Shown here in pieces: positions 33,294 to 41,750 of a stretch of DNA of 64,000 bases. Origin of the DNA: Phytohabitans sp036906915 (lineage in GTDB: Bacteria; Actinomycetota; Actinomycetes; Mycobacteriales; Micromonosporaceae); NCBI RefSeq assembly GCF_036906915.1, contig NZ_JBAKHX010000032.1, forward strand, positions 1 to 64,000. The letters run 5' to 3'. The position numbers were made by a program, and so were the translations under genes. Under the pieces are notes generated by a model, which was not told the DNA's origin, did no database searches, and saw nothing but the letters and a program-made list of their open reading frames with translations. Positions within the stretch are counted from its first letter, which is position 1. Every line of letters begins with the position of its first letter.

Positions 33294-35873
33294 GTGGCGA
33301 GCGCGAGAGCACGTATCAGCCAGGCCGCCGCACTGCATCGCCAGGCCGCCGCCACGGCCGCCGCAGCCGCTGCCGCGCTCGAGTCGTTCCAGCCCGCCCC
33401 GCCGGATCAGCGCGAGCAGCACGATCTGGCCGAGCGCCTCCGGGCGGCCGCGGCTGTCTTGGTACCGGGATGGTTGGGCGCGCCCTTGGACGCCCAATCG
33501 GAGGTCACTCCGCTGGGCGGGCCGCGCCAGCCTCAGTTCGTGCGGGTGGGCATGGCGCAGCCGCTCGACGACGCTCGTTTCCCGGCGATTGTGCCGCTGC
33601 TTGGCACCGGCCACCTCACGATCGACGCCGACGCCCGCGATCCCCGTGTCGCTGGTCTGCTGCGGGCGGTACTGCTGCGGTTGTTGGCGGCAGCGCCGGC
33701 CGGGTCGTTGCTGGTCCGGGCGATCGACGCGGCCGGTGCGGGCCTGGTGTTCGCGCCGTTCGCACCGCTCGCGGACGCCGGCCTGATGCCGCCGCCGATC
33801 GTCGACCGCATGGGCTTACGCGCCGTCTTGGCGGAGGCCGAGCAGTGGGTACGCCCGGCGCGGCCGGCCACGGCTCGATATGCGCGGCGCGACCGCACCC
33901 TGCTGCTCGCGATCGCCAGCCTGCCGGAGTTGACCGAGGGCGCCGATCTGGCACGGATCGCGGCGTTGGCACAGCACGGCCCGGAGGCAGGGTTGCATCT
34001 GGTGGTCGCGGGTTGGCCACCGCCCCCGCTGACGGCCGAGACAACCCAGCAGCCCTTGCCGCGCGCCACGATGATCGCGTTGCGCAACCCGTACGCGCTG
34101 ATCAGCGACCCACCGGGCGCCTCGTTCAGTAACCCCACGCCGTCGGCTCCCGCGAACGGTCTCAACTCCCCGGTCTTCCTCGACGAGGATCCGCCGCCGC
34201 ACCTGTTCGAGCGGGTGTGCAGCGAGCTGTCGGAGCGTTCTGCCGCGAGTGCGCGCCTGCGGCTCAGCGATCTGTTGCCGGAGGACAGCGAAGGGCTGTG
34301 GGCCGAGGAGTCGGTGGAGGGCCTGGCCACCACGGTCGGTTTCGACAGTGACACTCCAGTGACGGTCCAGTTCAACGATCTGACTCCACACTGGATGATC
34401 GGCGGACGGTCGGGCGCCGGTAAGACCGCCTTTCTCGTCAACGTGCTCTACGGGCTCTGTTCCCGGTACGCGCCCAGCGAACTCGCCCTCTATCTGCTTG
34501 ATTTCAAAGAGGGTGTGTCGTTCGCGGAGTTCGTGCCGAGCGAGCGGGATCGCACCTGGCTGCCGCACGCGCGGGCGGTGGGTATCGAGTCCGATCGGGA
34601 GTACGGCCTGGCGGTGCTGCGCGAGCTGGACGCCGAGATGACACGCCGCTCGGTGGCTTATAAGAAGGCAGGCGTGACCCGATTCGCCGATCTGCGTGAG
34701 CACCATGGTCTGCCGCGGATCATCTGCGTGATCGACGAGTTTCAGGTGCTGTTGACGGGGGCCGGACCGCTGACCGCCGAGGCGGTCGGCCTGCTGGAGT
34801 CGCTGGCACGCAAGGGCCGCTCCTACGGCATCCACCTGATCCTGTCGAGCCAGACCGCGCTGGGCGTCGAGGCCCTGTACGACAAGCGCGACTCGATCTT
34901 TGGGCAGTTCCCCGTACGCGTTGCCCTGCCTGGCGGCGGCGACGTGCTGGAGCCGACCAACGACGCCGCCGCTGGCCTGCCGCTGGGCACCGCCGTCGTC
35001 AACACGGCGGGTGGGCTGGGCGGCCCGCGCGGCGCCACCCGGGGTCACGAGCGCACCGTCCGGTTCCCCGACCCGCACAGCGATCGGACGGAGCTGACGG
35101 CGGTGCGGCACCGGCTATGGGAAGAGCGGACCGGTGCTGCGAAGCCGCCGAAGATCTTCGCCGGCTATGCCCACCAGCACCTCGACGACGATCCCACCTA
35201 CCTTGCCGTGCTCAAGGGCGCCGGTGGTCGGCCGACGGCGCTGGTGGGGCGCACGATCGACGTGTCGCTGTCGAGCGCGGCGTTCCCGCTCGACAGCTCA
35301 CCCGGCCGCCACCTGGCCGTACTCGGTCCTAGCTCGCTGGGAGCCGACGTACTGGACGCGGCGGCGCGCAGCGTGGCCGCGTGCCACGCGCCGGGCACCG
35401 CACGGTTCGTGATCGCGTCACTGGTCGCCGACGGCGACGAGTTGGCGAGCGCGCTCGCGGCCGACCTCGGGCAGCGGCACACCGCGGAAAAGGTCGACGG
35501 TGCCCGTCTCGGCAAGGCGCTGGACGCCGACGAGCCGGGATACCTGGTGGTCTTCGGCATGGACGCGATCAGCCGCGGCGGGTTGCCCACCGACCGGCTG
35601 CGGCACCTCCTGCGCGAAGGGCCGGGCCAAGGGCTGCACCTGCTGTCCTGGTGGCGCAGCCTGCGCCGGTTCACCGAGGAGGTCGGTGGCAGCGCCGCCC
35701 GCGAAGACGTCGCCGGTCTGGTGTTTCTCAACGTGCCGGGCAATGACGTGTCGCTGCTGCTCGGCCAGCAGGTCGATTGGCAGCACCGTCCCAACCGTGC
35801 CCTGATGTACGACAGGCACGCCGACCGCACCACCGTGATCGTCCCATTCGTACGCCCGGAGCGCGACGCATGA
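33294..35873 (+). CDS. FtsK/SpoIIIE-type ATPase, soluble
   Basis: 859 residues. Seen: an Ala-rich helical N-terminus (AALHRQAAATAAAAAAALE), Walker A GRSGAGKT at residues 371-378, LALYLLDFKEGVSFAEF, Walker B IICVIDE at 476-482, IHLILSSQTALGVEAL, and a second, nucleotide-site-free ATPase-like half. No transmembrane helix is present, unlike FtsK or most coupling proteins. I chose GTG 33294 because GGAGGT lies 7 bases upstream; the open frame runs further upstream through the divergent promoter. Possible roles: coupling protein for the upstream secretion-like genes, or motor of a separate EccC-like system with the two genes that follow. Confidence 0.82.
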   Translation: MASARARISQAAALHRQAAATAAAAAAALESFQPAPPDQREQHDLAERLRAAAAVLVPGWLGAPLDAQSEVTPLGGPRQPQFVRVGMAQPLDDARFPAIVPLLGTGHLTIDADARDPRVAGLLRAVLLRLLAAAPAGSLLVRAIDAAGAGLVFAPFAPLADAGLMPPPIVDRMGLRAVLAEAEQWVRPARPATARYARRDRTLLLAIASLPELTEGADLARIAALAQHGPEAGLHLVVAGWPPPPLTAETTQQPLPRATMIALRNPYALISDPPGASFSNPTPSAPANGLNSPVFLDEDPPPHLFERVCSELSERSAASARLRLSDLLPEDSEGLWAEESVEGLATTVGFDSDTPVTVQFNDLTPHWMIGGRSGAGKTAFLVNVLYGLCSRYAPSELALYLLDFKEGVSFAEFVPSERDRTWLPHARAVGIESDREYGLAVLRELDAEMTRRSVAYKKAGVTRFADLREHHGLPRIICVIDEFQVLLTGAGPLTAEAVGLLESLARKGRSYGIHLILSSQTALGVEALYDKRDSIFGQFPVRVALPGGGDVLEPTNDAAAGLPLGTAVVNTAGGLGGPRGATRGHERTVRFPDPHSDRTELTAVRHRLWEERTGAAKPPKIFAGYAHQHLDDDPTYLAVLKGAGGRPTALVGRTIDVSLSSAAFPLDSSPGRHLAVLGPSSLGADVLDAAARSVAACHAPGTARFVIASLVADGDELASALAADLGQRHTAEKVDGARLGKALDADEPGYLVVFGMDAISRGGLPTDRLRHLLREGPGQGLHLLSWWRSLRRFTEEVGGSAAREDVAGLVFLNVPGNDVSLLLGQQVDWQHRPNRALMYDRHADRTTVIVPFVRPERDA

Positions 35874-35878
35874 CTCTG

Positions 35879-36000
35879 CTAGCTGGCGCTCGCTTCGCTC
35901 ACCCGGGTCATGCGCCCCTTGTGCCACCCTGTAGCCACCAGTCACTCCGGTCGCTACGCTCCCTACGCTTTATGGCGGCTGCGGGAGGCGGCGCATGACC
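35879..36000. repeat. intergenic palindromic element, copy 2
   Basis: Starts CTAGCTGGCGCTCGCTTCGC five bases after the ATPase stop and ends over the next start codon. GGTCATGCGCC (35906-35916) is the exact complement of GGCGCATGACC (35990-36000), which contains the ATG of the next gene. An inner pair AGCCACCA (35953-35960) and TGGCGGCT (35973-35980) matches 7 of 8. The core GTCACTCCGGTCGCTACGCT is shared with copies 1 and 3. Confidence 0.78.
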
Positions 36001-36660
36001 AGACCGGAGCGCAAGGCGAACGGCGTGGACGGAAACGACGCCTGGGACGAGTATGTCGCCGCGGCCCGCAGGCTTGACGCGGTGCGCCGGGGCGCGGCTA
36101 CTGCGGCCAGCGAGCAGGCGCAGGCCGCTCACCGCGCGCGCGAGCAGCTGTCGGCGCTCCGCGCCCGGCTCGGCGTCGAGCGCGGCCGTTTGCTCCAGAT
36201 GGGCGTACCGGAGGCGGAGCTCGCGCCGTCGCCGGCGGAGGTGTCGCTGGCGGCCCAGGCGATGGTTGGTGGGCCGATACCGGTGCGTGCTTCGCTGGAG
36301 AGCGCTCGTGCGGTCGTGACCGGGGCGGCACAGCTGGCCGTCCAGCAGGGCCCGGTGCGCGGTGATACTCCGGTCTGGCTGCGCAATCTCATGGTGTACG
36401 GCCCGTTCGGCCTCGTGGTGTTGATCGTCCAGGTGGCCCTGTACGCCACGGCCGGCACCGAGCTGCCGCTGTTCGCGGTGCTGTGCGGGCTGACCATGCC
36501 GGCGGCTGCGTTCGGGTTGAGCTGGCTGACGATCGGCTGGTCGTTCGACCGGACGCCGGAGGGCACAGTGGACCGTACGCCGCTGCTCGGCATCGCGGTC
36601 TGCTTCGCACCGGTACTGGTGACGTGCATGGGCGTGGGGCTGCTCAGCCTGTTTAGCTAG
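35995..36660 (+). CDS. coiled-coil three-helix membrane protein
   Basis: 221 residues. Seen: an N-terminal helical region with heptad character (residues 15-75, AARRLDAVRRGAATAASEQAQAAHRAREQL in outline), then three transmembrane helices at about 131-151, 157-178 and 199-219. No family recognised. It lies between the soluble FtsK-type ATPase and an 86-residue helical protein, which suggests a three-gene unit with this protein as the membrane part (inference). The GGAGGCGGC ribosome site before the ATG is provided by the palindromic element. Confidence 0.65.
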   Translation: MTRPERKANGVDGNDAWDEYVAAARRLDAVRRGAATAASEQAQAAHRAREQLSALRARLGVERGRLLQMGVPEAELAPSPAEVSLAAQAMVGGPIPVRASLESARAVVTGAAQLAVQQGPVRGDTPVWLRNLMVYGPFGLVVLIVQVALYATAGTELPLFAVLCGLTMPAAAFGLSWLTIGWSFDRTPEGTVDRTPLLGIAVCFAPVLVTCMGVGLLSLFS

Positions 36661-36671
36661 GGGTGGGACGT

Positions 36672-36932
36672 ATGGCGAACGTGGAAGAGGTCAAGGCGCA
36701 CGTGGCGGCCTCGGTCGACCAGACCCACCGGGCGGTGACAGCGCTGCGCGGGGTAGCCGACCAGTTGGACGAGGCGCTGGCGCGGTTGCGGCTGACCGCT
36801 GTGGGTTCGGTACACCCGACCGTGCTTGACGCGATCTCGCGGCTGGAGCAGGCGAAGAGCCGCCTCGACGAGGCGCAGACGCTGGCTCGTGGCGCGATCG
36901 ACTCCGCCGACCGCTATCGCCTAACTGTGTGA
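36672..36932 (+). CDS. small helical protein, WXG100-like in size
   Basis: 86 residues, no signal peptide and no Cys or Trp. Predicted as two long amphipathic helices (about 4-44 and 52-82) joined by a turn at AVGSVHP. Size and hairpin shape resemble WXG100/ESX substrates, but the WXG turn and the C-terminal YxxxD/E signal are absent. Start ATG 36672 follows AGGGGTGGGA; an in-frame GTG at 36663 is an alternative. It ends 2 bases before the convergent folE stop. Confidence 0.6.
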   Translation: MANVEEVKAHVAASVDQTHRAVTALRGVADQLDEALARLRLTAVGSVHPTVLDAISRLEQAKSRLDEAQTLARGAIDSADRYRLTV

Positions 36933-36934
36933 AC

Positions 36935-37621
36935 TCACCCGATGATGAGGCTCATCGCCTCGGCGCGCGACTTCGCGTCGCACTTGAAGAGCCCGCGCAC
37001 CGCTGACGTGATGGTCTTGCTGCCGGCCTTCTGGATGCCCCGCATCGCCATGCACATGTGCTCGCATTCCAGCACCGCGATGACTCCGCGCGGGTCGAGT
37101 TTGGCCATCAGCAGGTCGGCGACCTGGGCGGTGAGGCGCTCCTGCACCTGGGGACGGCGGGCGTAGACCTCGACCAGGCGCGCCAGCTTCGATAGGCCGG
37201 TGATGCGGCCGTGCTCGCCGGGGATGTACCCGATGTGCGCGACGCCCCGGAAGGGCAGCAGGTGGTGCTCGCAGAGGCTCATCACCTCGATGTCGCGCAC
37301 CAGTACCAGCTCTTCGTGGTCGGCCTCGAACGAGGTGATGAGCACCTGTGCAGGGTCGACACGCAGCCCGGCGAACAGCTCTGCGTAGGCGCGCGCTACC
37401 CGGGCCGGGGTGCGGAGGAGCCCTTCGCGGTCGGGGTCTTCGCCGACCGCGATGAGGATCTCGCGAACCGCCTTTTCGATGCGGGCCAGGTCGACGGCCT
37501 GCTCGATCGGGGTGCCGGTCAGCTTGCCGTTGACCAGCCGTGCGGCGAGGTAGTCGAGGGCGTCGTCACGGTCGCCGTCCGGCTCCGTCGACGACGCCCC
37601 ACCGAACGCCTCGGTGCTCAG
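36935..37621 (-). CDS. folE: GTP cyclohydrolase I
   Basis: Makes dihydroneopterin triphosphate, the first folate step. 228 residues if begun at CTG 37621. Seen: AVREILIAVGEDPDREGLLRTPARVARAY, the zinc-binding IEVMSLCEHHLLPFRGVAHIGYIP with CxxH, GLSKLARLVEVYARRPQVQERL and CEHMCMAMRGI. No ATG, GTG or TTG exists between the ftsH stop and the conserved core; the only plausible start is CTG, overlapping the ftsH stop as CTGA. The 45-residue N-terminal extension is longer than in mycobacterial FolE. Confidence 0.93.
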   Translation of the reverse strand: MSTEAFGGASSTEPDGDRDDALDYLAARLVNGKLTGTPIEQAVDLARIEKAVREILIAVGEDPDREGLLRTPARVARAYAELFAGLRVDPAQVLITSFEADHEELVLVRDIEVMSLCEHHLLPFRGVAHIGYIPGEHGRITGLSKLARLVEVYARRPQVQERLTAQVADLLMAKLDPRGVIAVLECEHMCMAMRGIQKAGSKTITSAVRGLFKCDAKSRAEAMSLIIG

Positions 37622-39636
37622 TGGACGCCGTCCGAGTTGGCTGACGATCCGCCGCCGACGGTCGCTTCGGCTCCGTCGGCACGGGCCTGCACCTGCAGCG
37701 CCTCCTTCTCGGCCGGCGTGAGCACCGGCGGCTCGGTGGAGGGCTGGCGCTTGCCGAAGCCGTTGTACGGCGCCATCGGCGGCCGCTTGACGACGCGGGC
37801 GCAGATGCGGGCCATGTCGGTCTGGGAGATGGTCTCCTTCTCCATCAGCTCCAGCACGATGCTGTCGAGCACGTCCCGGTACTCGACCAGGATCTCCCAC
37901 GCCTCGTCGTGCGCCAGCTCGATGAGCGCGCGCACCTCGCCGTCGATCTCGGCGGCGACCGAGTCGGAGTAGTCCCGCTCGTGCCCCATGGTGCGGCCGA
38001 GGAACGGCTCGTCGCCGCTGGTGCCGTACTTGACCGCACCGAGCTTGGAGCTCATGCCGTACTGGGTGATCATGGCCCGTGCGAGCGCGCTGGCCTTTTC
38101 GATGTCGTTGCCAGCGCCGGTGGTGGGCTCGTGGAAGACAAGCTCCTCGGCGGCCCGGCCACCCAGCGCGTACGCCAGCGTGTCGATCATCTCGGCGCGG
38201 GTCTGGGTGTACTTGTCTTCGGTCGGCAGGACCAGCGTGTGGCCGAGTGACCGTCCGCGGGACAGGATCGTCACCTTGTGCACCGGCGCGGAGTGCGGCA
38301 GCGCCCAGGCGACCAGCGCGTGGCCACCCTCGTGGTACGCGGTGATCTTCTTCTCGTGGTCGCTCATCACGCGGGTGCGCCGCTGTGGGCCGGCGACCAC
38401 CCGGTCGATCGACTCTTCGAGGTTGTCGTTGGTGATCGCCCGCTTGTTGTGCCGGGCGGTCAGCAGCGCCGACTCGTTGATGACGTTGGCCAGGTCGGCG
38501 CCGGTGAAGCCGGGGGTGCGCCGGGCCACCGCGTCGAGGTCGACGTCGGGGGTGAACGGCTTGCCCTTGGCATGTACCCGGAGGATGGCCTTGCGGCCCT
38601 CCATGTCGGGGCTGTCGACGGCGATCTGGCGGTCGAAGCGGCCCGGGCGCAGCAGCGCCGGGTCGAGGATGTCCGGCCGGTTGGTGGCGGCGATCAGGAT
38701 GACGCCGCCCTTGGTGTCGAAGCCGTCCATCTCGACGAGGAGCTGGTTGAGCGTCTGCTCGCGCTCGTCGTGGCCGCCGCCCATGCCGGCGCCGCGGTGC
38801 CGGCCGACCGCGTCGATCTCGTCGACGAAGACGATGGCGGGCGCGTTGGCCTTGGCCTGCTCGAAGAGGTCACGGACCCGGGAGGCACCGACACCGACGA
38901 ACATCTCGACGAAGTCGGAACCGGAGATCGAGTAAAACGGTACCCCTGCCTCGCCGGCGACCGCGCGAGCGAGCAGCGTCTTACCGGTGCCGGGCGGGCC
39001 GAAGAGCAGCACGCCCTTCGGGATCTTCGCGCCGAGCGCCTGGTACTTCGCCGGGTTCTGCAGGAAGTCCTTGATCTCGTGCAGCTCCTCGACGGCCTCG
39101 TCGGCCCCGGCCACGTCCGCGAAGGTGGTCTTCGGCGTGTCCTTGGTGATCATCTTCGCCTTGGACTTGCCGAAGTTGAGCACCCGGGAGCCGCCGCCCT
39201 GCATCTGCGACATGAATAGCAGCAGCAGGATCACCAGCACCGCGATGGGCAGCAGGTTGACCAGCAGGGTGAGGAAGACGCTGTCTTCGGACACCTCGGC
39301 GTCGATCGGCCCGGTGATCCGCCCGGCGCTCTGCGCGTCCTGGACGTCACTCCAGACCTCGTCGCCCACCTCGTAGGGGAACTGCGCCTGGATCTTGTCG
39401 GTCTTGGTGTCGCCGAACTGCTCAGGGCCGGTCAGGTCGAACTGGAGCGTCTGCTCCTTGTCCTTGAAGACGACCTTTTTGATGTTGCCCTTGTTGTTGA
39501 GCTGGTCGAGCGCGACCGAAGTATCGACCTTGTGGTAGCTCGGACCGCTGGTGAAGAAGGAGCTGAGCGCTATCGCTCCGATGATCACCAGGATGATCCA
39601 GACCACCGGGCGGCGGAAGAAACGCGTACGTTCCAT
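37618..39636 (-). CDS. ftsH: ATP-dependent zinc metalloprotease FtsH
   Basis: Membrane AAA+ protease for membrane and regulatory proteins. 672 residues. Seen: two transmembrane helices (residues 11-29 and about 111-129) around an extracytoplasmic domain, Walker A GPPGTGKT, Walker B IVFVDEIDAVGR, second region of homology with TNRPDILDPALLRPGRFDRQ, the zinc motif HEGGH, and a third ligand region in ELVFHEPTTGAGND. The C-terminus is Ala/Glu rich. I chose ATG 39636 (MERTRFFRRP) since it starts directly before the first helix. It is coupled to folE. Confidence 0.97.
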   Translation of the reverse strand: MERTRFFRRPVVWIILVIIGAIALSSFFTSGPSYHKVDTSVALDQLNNKGNIKKVVFKDKEQTLQFDLTGPEQFGDTKTDKIQAQFPYEVGDEVWSDVQDAQSAGRITGPIDAEVSEDSVFLTLLVNLLPIAVLVILLLLFMSQMQGGGSRVLNFGKSKAKMITKDTPKTTFADVAGADEAVEELHEIKDFLQNPAKYQALGAKIPKGVLLFGPPGTGKTLLARAVAGEAGVPFYSISGSDFVEMFVGVGASRVRDLFEQAKANAPAIVFVDEIDAVGRHRGAGMGGGHDEREQTLNQLLVEMDGFDTKGGVILIAATNRPDILDPALLRPGRFDRQIAVDSPDMEGRKAILRVHAKGKPFTPDVDLDAVARRTPGFTGADLANVINESALLTARHNKRAITNDNLEESIDRVVAGPQRRTRVMSDHEKKITAYHEGGHALVAWALPHSAPVHKVTILSRGRSLGHTLVLPTEDKYTQTRAEMIDTLAYALGGRAAEELVFHEPTTGAGNDIEKASALARAMITQYGMSSKLGAVKYGTSGDEPFLGRTMGHERDYSDSVAAEIDGEVRALIELAHDEAWEILVEYRDVLDSIVLELMEKETISQTDMARICARVVKRPPMAPYNGFGKRQPSTEPPVLTPAEKEALQVQARADGAEATVGGGSSANSDGVH

Positions 39637-39861
39637 ACTGTTATCGAGCGCTGCGGCGCCCGGATCCTCCTGATCGACGTCCTGACCGTCTGGTTTGCCC
39701 GACAGACCATGCCATCGGTCATTCGAAGGTACACCCCGCGTGGGTCCCTGCGGTCTCCGGATGCGGCAGCTCCCAGCTAATCCCGGCAAATAGGGCATCC
39801 TAGAAGGCGGGACGACCACATCCGGGCAGGTCGCAGCGTTTTCTGAGAGTACGCTGTGGGT

Positions 39862-40437
39862 TCACGCGCGGGCATACACCTCGGGCTTGAGGACACCGAC
39901 GTACGGCAGTTCCCGGTAGCGCTCGGCGAAGTCGAGCCCGTAACCGACGACGAACTCCTTCGGGATGTCGAATCCCACGTACTTCACCGGCACGGGCACC
40001 TTGACCGCCTCCGGCTTGCGAAACAGCGCCACCACCTCGACGCTGGTCGCCGACCGGGACTCCAGGTACTTGAGCAGCCACGAGAGCGTCAGGCCGGAGT
40101 CGACGATGTCTTCCACGACGACAACGTGCCGGCCGGCGATGTCGCGGTCGAGGTCTTTGAGGATGCGCACTACCCCGGACGAGGTGGCGCCCTGGCCGTA
40201 GGAGGACACGGCCATGAACTCCAACTCGATGGCCGGACCGTACCGGCCGAGCGCGCGGGCGAAGTCGGCCATGAACATGACCGCGCCCTTCAGCACGCAG
40301 ACCAGCAGGAGCCCACCCTCGACCGCGGCGTGGTCGGCGGACACCTGCTTGGCCAGTTCTTCGATCTTTTCGCGGATCTGCGCTTCGGTGATGATCACAT
40401 GATCGATGTCGGCGTCGTACCAGGAGCCGTCAGCCAT
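39862..40437 (-). CDS. hpt: hypoxanthine phosphoribosyltransferase
   Basis: Purine salvage: hypoxanthine or guanine plus PRPP to IMP or GMP. 191 residues. Seen: the flexible-loop region LEFMAVSSYGQGATSSG, the PRPP motif VVVVEDIVDSGLTLSWLL, LFRKPEAVKVPVPVKYVGFDIP and the purine-contact FVVGYGLDFAERYRELPYVGVL. I chose ATG 40437 (MADGSWYDADIDHV); the upstream frame has no homology. It precedes ftsH on the same strand, 225 bases away. Confidence 0.96.
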   Translation of the reverse strand: MADGSWYDADIDHVIITEAQIREKIEELAKQVSADHAAVEGGLLLVCVLKGAVMFMADFARALGRYGPAIELEFMAVSSYGQGATSSGVVRILKDLDRDIAGRHVVVVEDIVDSGLTLSWLLKYLESRSATSVEVVALFRKPEAVKVPVPVKYVGFDIPKEFVVGYGLDFAERYRELPYVGVLKPEVYARA

Positions 40438-40498
40438 GACATAAGCCTGCCGTACGCGGGTTACGGCACGTCGCCGGGGGCGGAAACTCAGACCCAGG

Positions 40499-40639
40499 TC
40501 AGGACAGTCGGGGGCGGGAGCGCCTCCGTCCGCCTTCGGACGGCTTCCAGTCGGCGGAGTCGCGGCTGTCCTGGGTCCAGCCGAAGCGCGACGCGAGGCC
40601 GAGGACGACAAAGAAGAGCAGGAGTACGAGGAGTTCCAT
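40499..40639 (-). CDS. 46-residue membrane protein
   Basis: Small ORF starting at ATG 40639. Seen: a hydrophobic helix MELLVLLLFFVVLGLASRFG at the very N-terminus, then a polar tail with WTQDSRDSADWKPSEGGRRR. The helix-then-WTQDSRDSADW layout looks like a real conserved small protein, as codon third positions are strongly G/C and the hydrophobic run is uninterrupted. It lies between hpt and the GlxA-type gene on the hpt strand, ending 62 bases before hpt starts. Function unknown; homologues should be sought next to hpt in related genomes. Confidence 0.65.
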   Translation of the reverse strand: MELLVLLLFFVVLGLASRFGWTQDSRDSADWKPSEGGRRRSRPRLS

Positions 40640-40740
40640 GGCGGCACAACCTTCTTGATCGGGTTCTCTTTTTGAGGTTCGCCGCCGGTGCGCACCGGAC
40701 GTCTGTATCTAGTTTCCGCCGGGCTCCCCCGCACTGACAG

Positions 40741-40754
40741 TGGCAGAAATGCCA
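40741..40754. promoter_or_regulatory. candidate operator of the GlxA-type regulator
   Basis: TGGCA-GAAA-TGCCA, a perfect inverted repeat 43 bases before the start of the regulator gene. Further TGCCA (40771-40775) and TGGTGGCA near the start codon repeat the half-site. AraC-type proteins often bind their own promoters, so autoregulation is plausible. Confidence 0.4.
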
Positions 40755-40796
40755 TCACCCCTAAAAATCCTGCCAAGTCCGCGCTACGCTGGTGGC

Positions 40797-41750
40797 ATGC
40801 TTCACAACGTCGCCGTCATCGTGTTCGACGGGGTCGCCGCGTTCGAGCTCGGCGTGCTCTGCGAGGTCTTCGGCACCGACCGCACGGCCGACGGTTTCCC
40901 CAGTTACCGGTTCGACCTGTGCAGCGCCGACGGCAAGCCGGTGCGCTGCAAGTCCGGCTTCGAGATCGCGCCCAGCGCCGACCTCACACCGGTTGAAGAT
41001 GCCGACCTGGTCGCCGTCCCCGCGCACGCCGACGAATCCTTTGTGCCCGACTCGGTGCTGGAGGCGCTGAGGCGCGCCGCCGACCGCGGCGCGTACATCT
41101 TCAGCGTCTGCTCCGGTGCGTACGTGCTCGGCGATGCTGGCCTGCTCGACGGGCGCGAGTGCACCACCCACTGGAAGCACGTCGACGAGCTCCAGCAGCG
41201 GTTCCCAAAGGCGAAGGTGCACTGCGACGCGTTGTACATCCAGGACGGCAACCTGCTCACCAGCGCCGGCACGGCAGCTGGCATCGACGCTGCGCTGCAC
41301 CTCGTGCGGCAGGAGCACGGCTCGGCGTTCGCCACCAAGCTCGCCCGGCGGATGGTCGTGCCGCCGCACCGCGACGGCGGCCAGGCCCAGTTCGTCGAGG
41401 CGCCGATGGCCAAGGCCCCCGACGCCCCCACGCTGGAGCCGGTGCTGGCCTGGCTGATCGGTAGCCTCGACAGGCCGGTGACAGTGGAGGAGATGGCGGC
41501 CCGCGCGCACATGGCACCGCGTACGTTCGCCCGGCGGTTCCGTGCCGAGACCGGCACGACGCCACACGACTGGATCACCAATCAGCGCGTGCTGCTGGCT
41601 CGCCAGCTGCTCGAAGACACAGAGCTGAGCGTCGAGACGATAGCCACCCGAGCCGGTTTCGGCGACGCGGCCACGATGCGGCACCACTTCACCAAGCGCG
41701 TAAAGGCGACCCCGCAGGCATACCGCGCGACGTTCCGGGATAGGGCCTGA
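40797..41750 (+). CDS. GlxA-family transcriptional regulator (DJ-1/PfpI plus AraC)
   Basis: 317 residues. Seen: an N-terminal DJ-1/PfpI-like domain (VAVIVFDGVAAFELGVLCEVFG; the nucleophile-elbow region FSVCSGAYVLGDAGLLDG; TTHWKHVDEL), then a C-terminal AraC DNA-binding domain with two helix-turn-helix units (VEEMAARAHMAPRTFARRFRAETG and ETIATRAGFGDAATMRHHF). Family members regulate catabolism of amino-nitrogen compounds. The stop abuts the ggt stop, so the two genes converge without spacing. I chose ATG 40797 since the DJ-1 domain begins there. Confidence 0.92.
   Translation: MLHNVAVIVFDGVAAFELGVLCEVFGTDRTADGFPSYRFDLCSADGKPVRCKSGFEIAPSADLTPVEDADLVAVPAHADESFVPDSVLEALRRAADRGAYIFSVCSGAYVLGDAGLLDGRECTTHWKHVDELQQRFPKAKVHCDALYIQDGNLLTSAGTAAGIDAALHLVRQEHGSAFATKLARRMVVPPHRDGGQAQFVEAPMAKAPDAPTLEPVLAWLIGSLDRPVTVEEMAARAHMAPRTFARRFRAETGTTPHDWITNQRVLLARQLLEDTELSVETIATRAGFGDAATMRHHFTKRVKATPQAYRATFRDRA

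Noticed and set aside
33294..35873. Chromosome-partitioning FtsK
   Set aside because: No transmembrane helices and no C-terminal gamma winged-helix domain; the second half looks like a degenerate ATPase module.
24309..36932. Integrative conjugative element
   Set aside because: No relaxase, integrase, excisionase, replication gene, tRNA or direct-repeat boundary was found inside or at the edges.
36672..36932. Classical WXG100 (EsxA-like) substrate
   Set aside because: The size and hairpin fit, but the WXG turn and the C-terminal YxxxD/E signal are missing.
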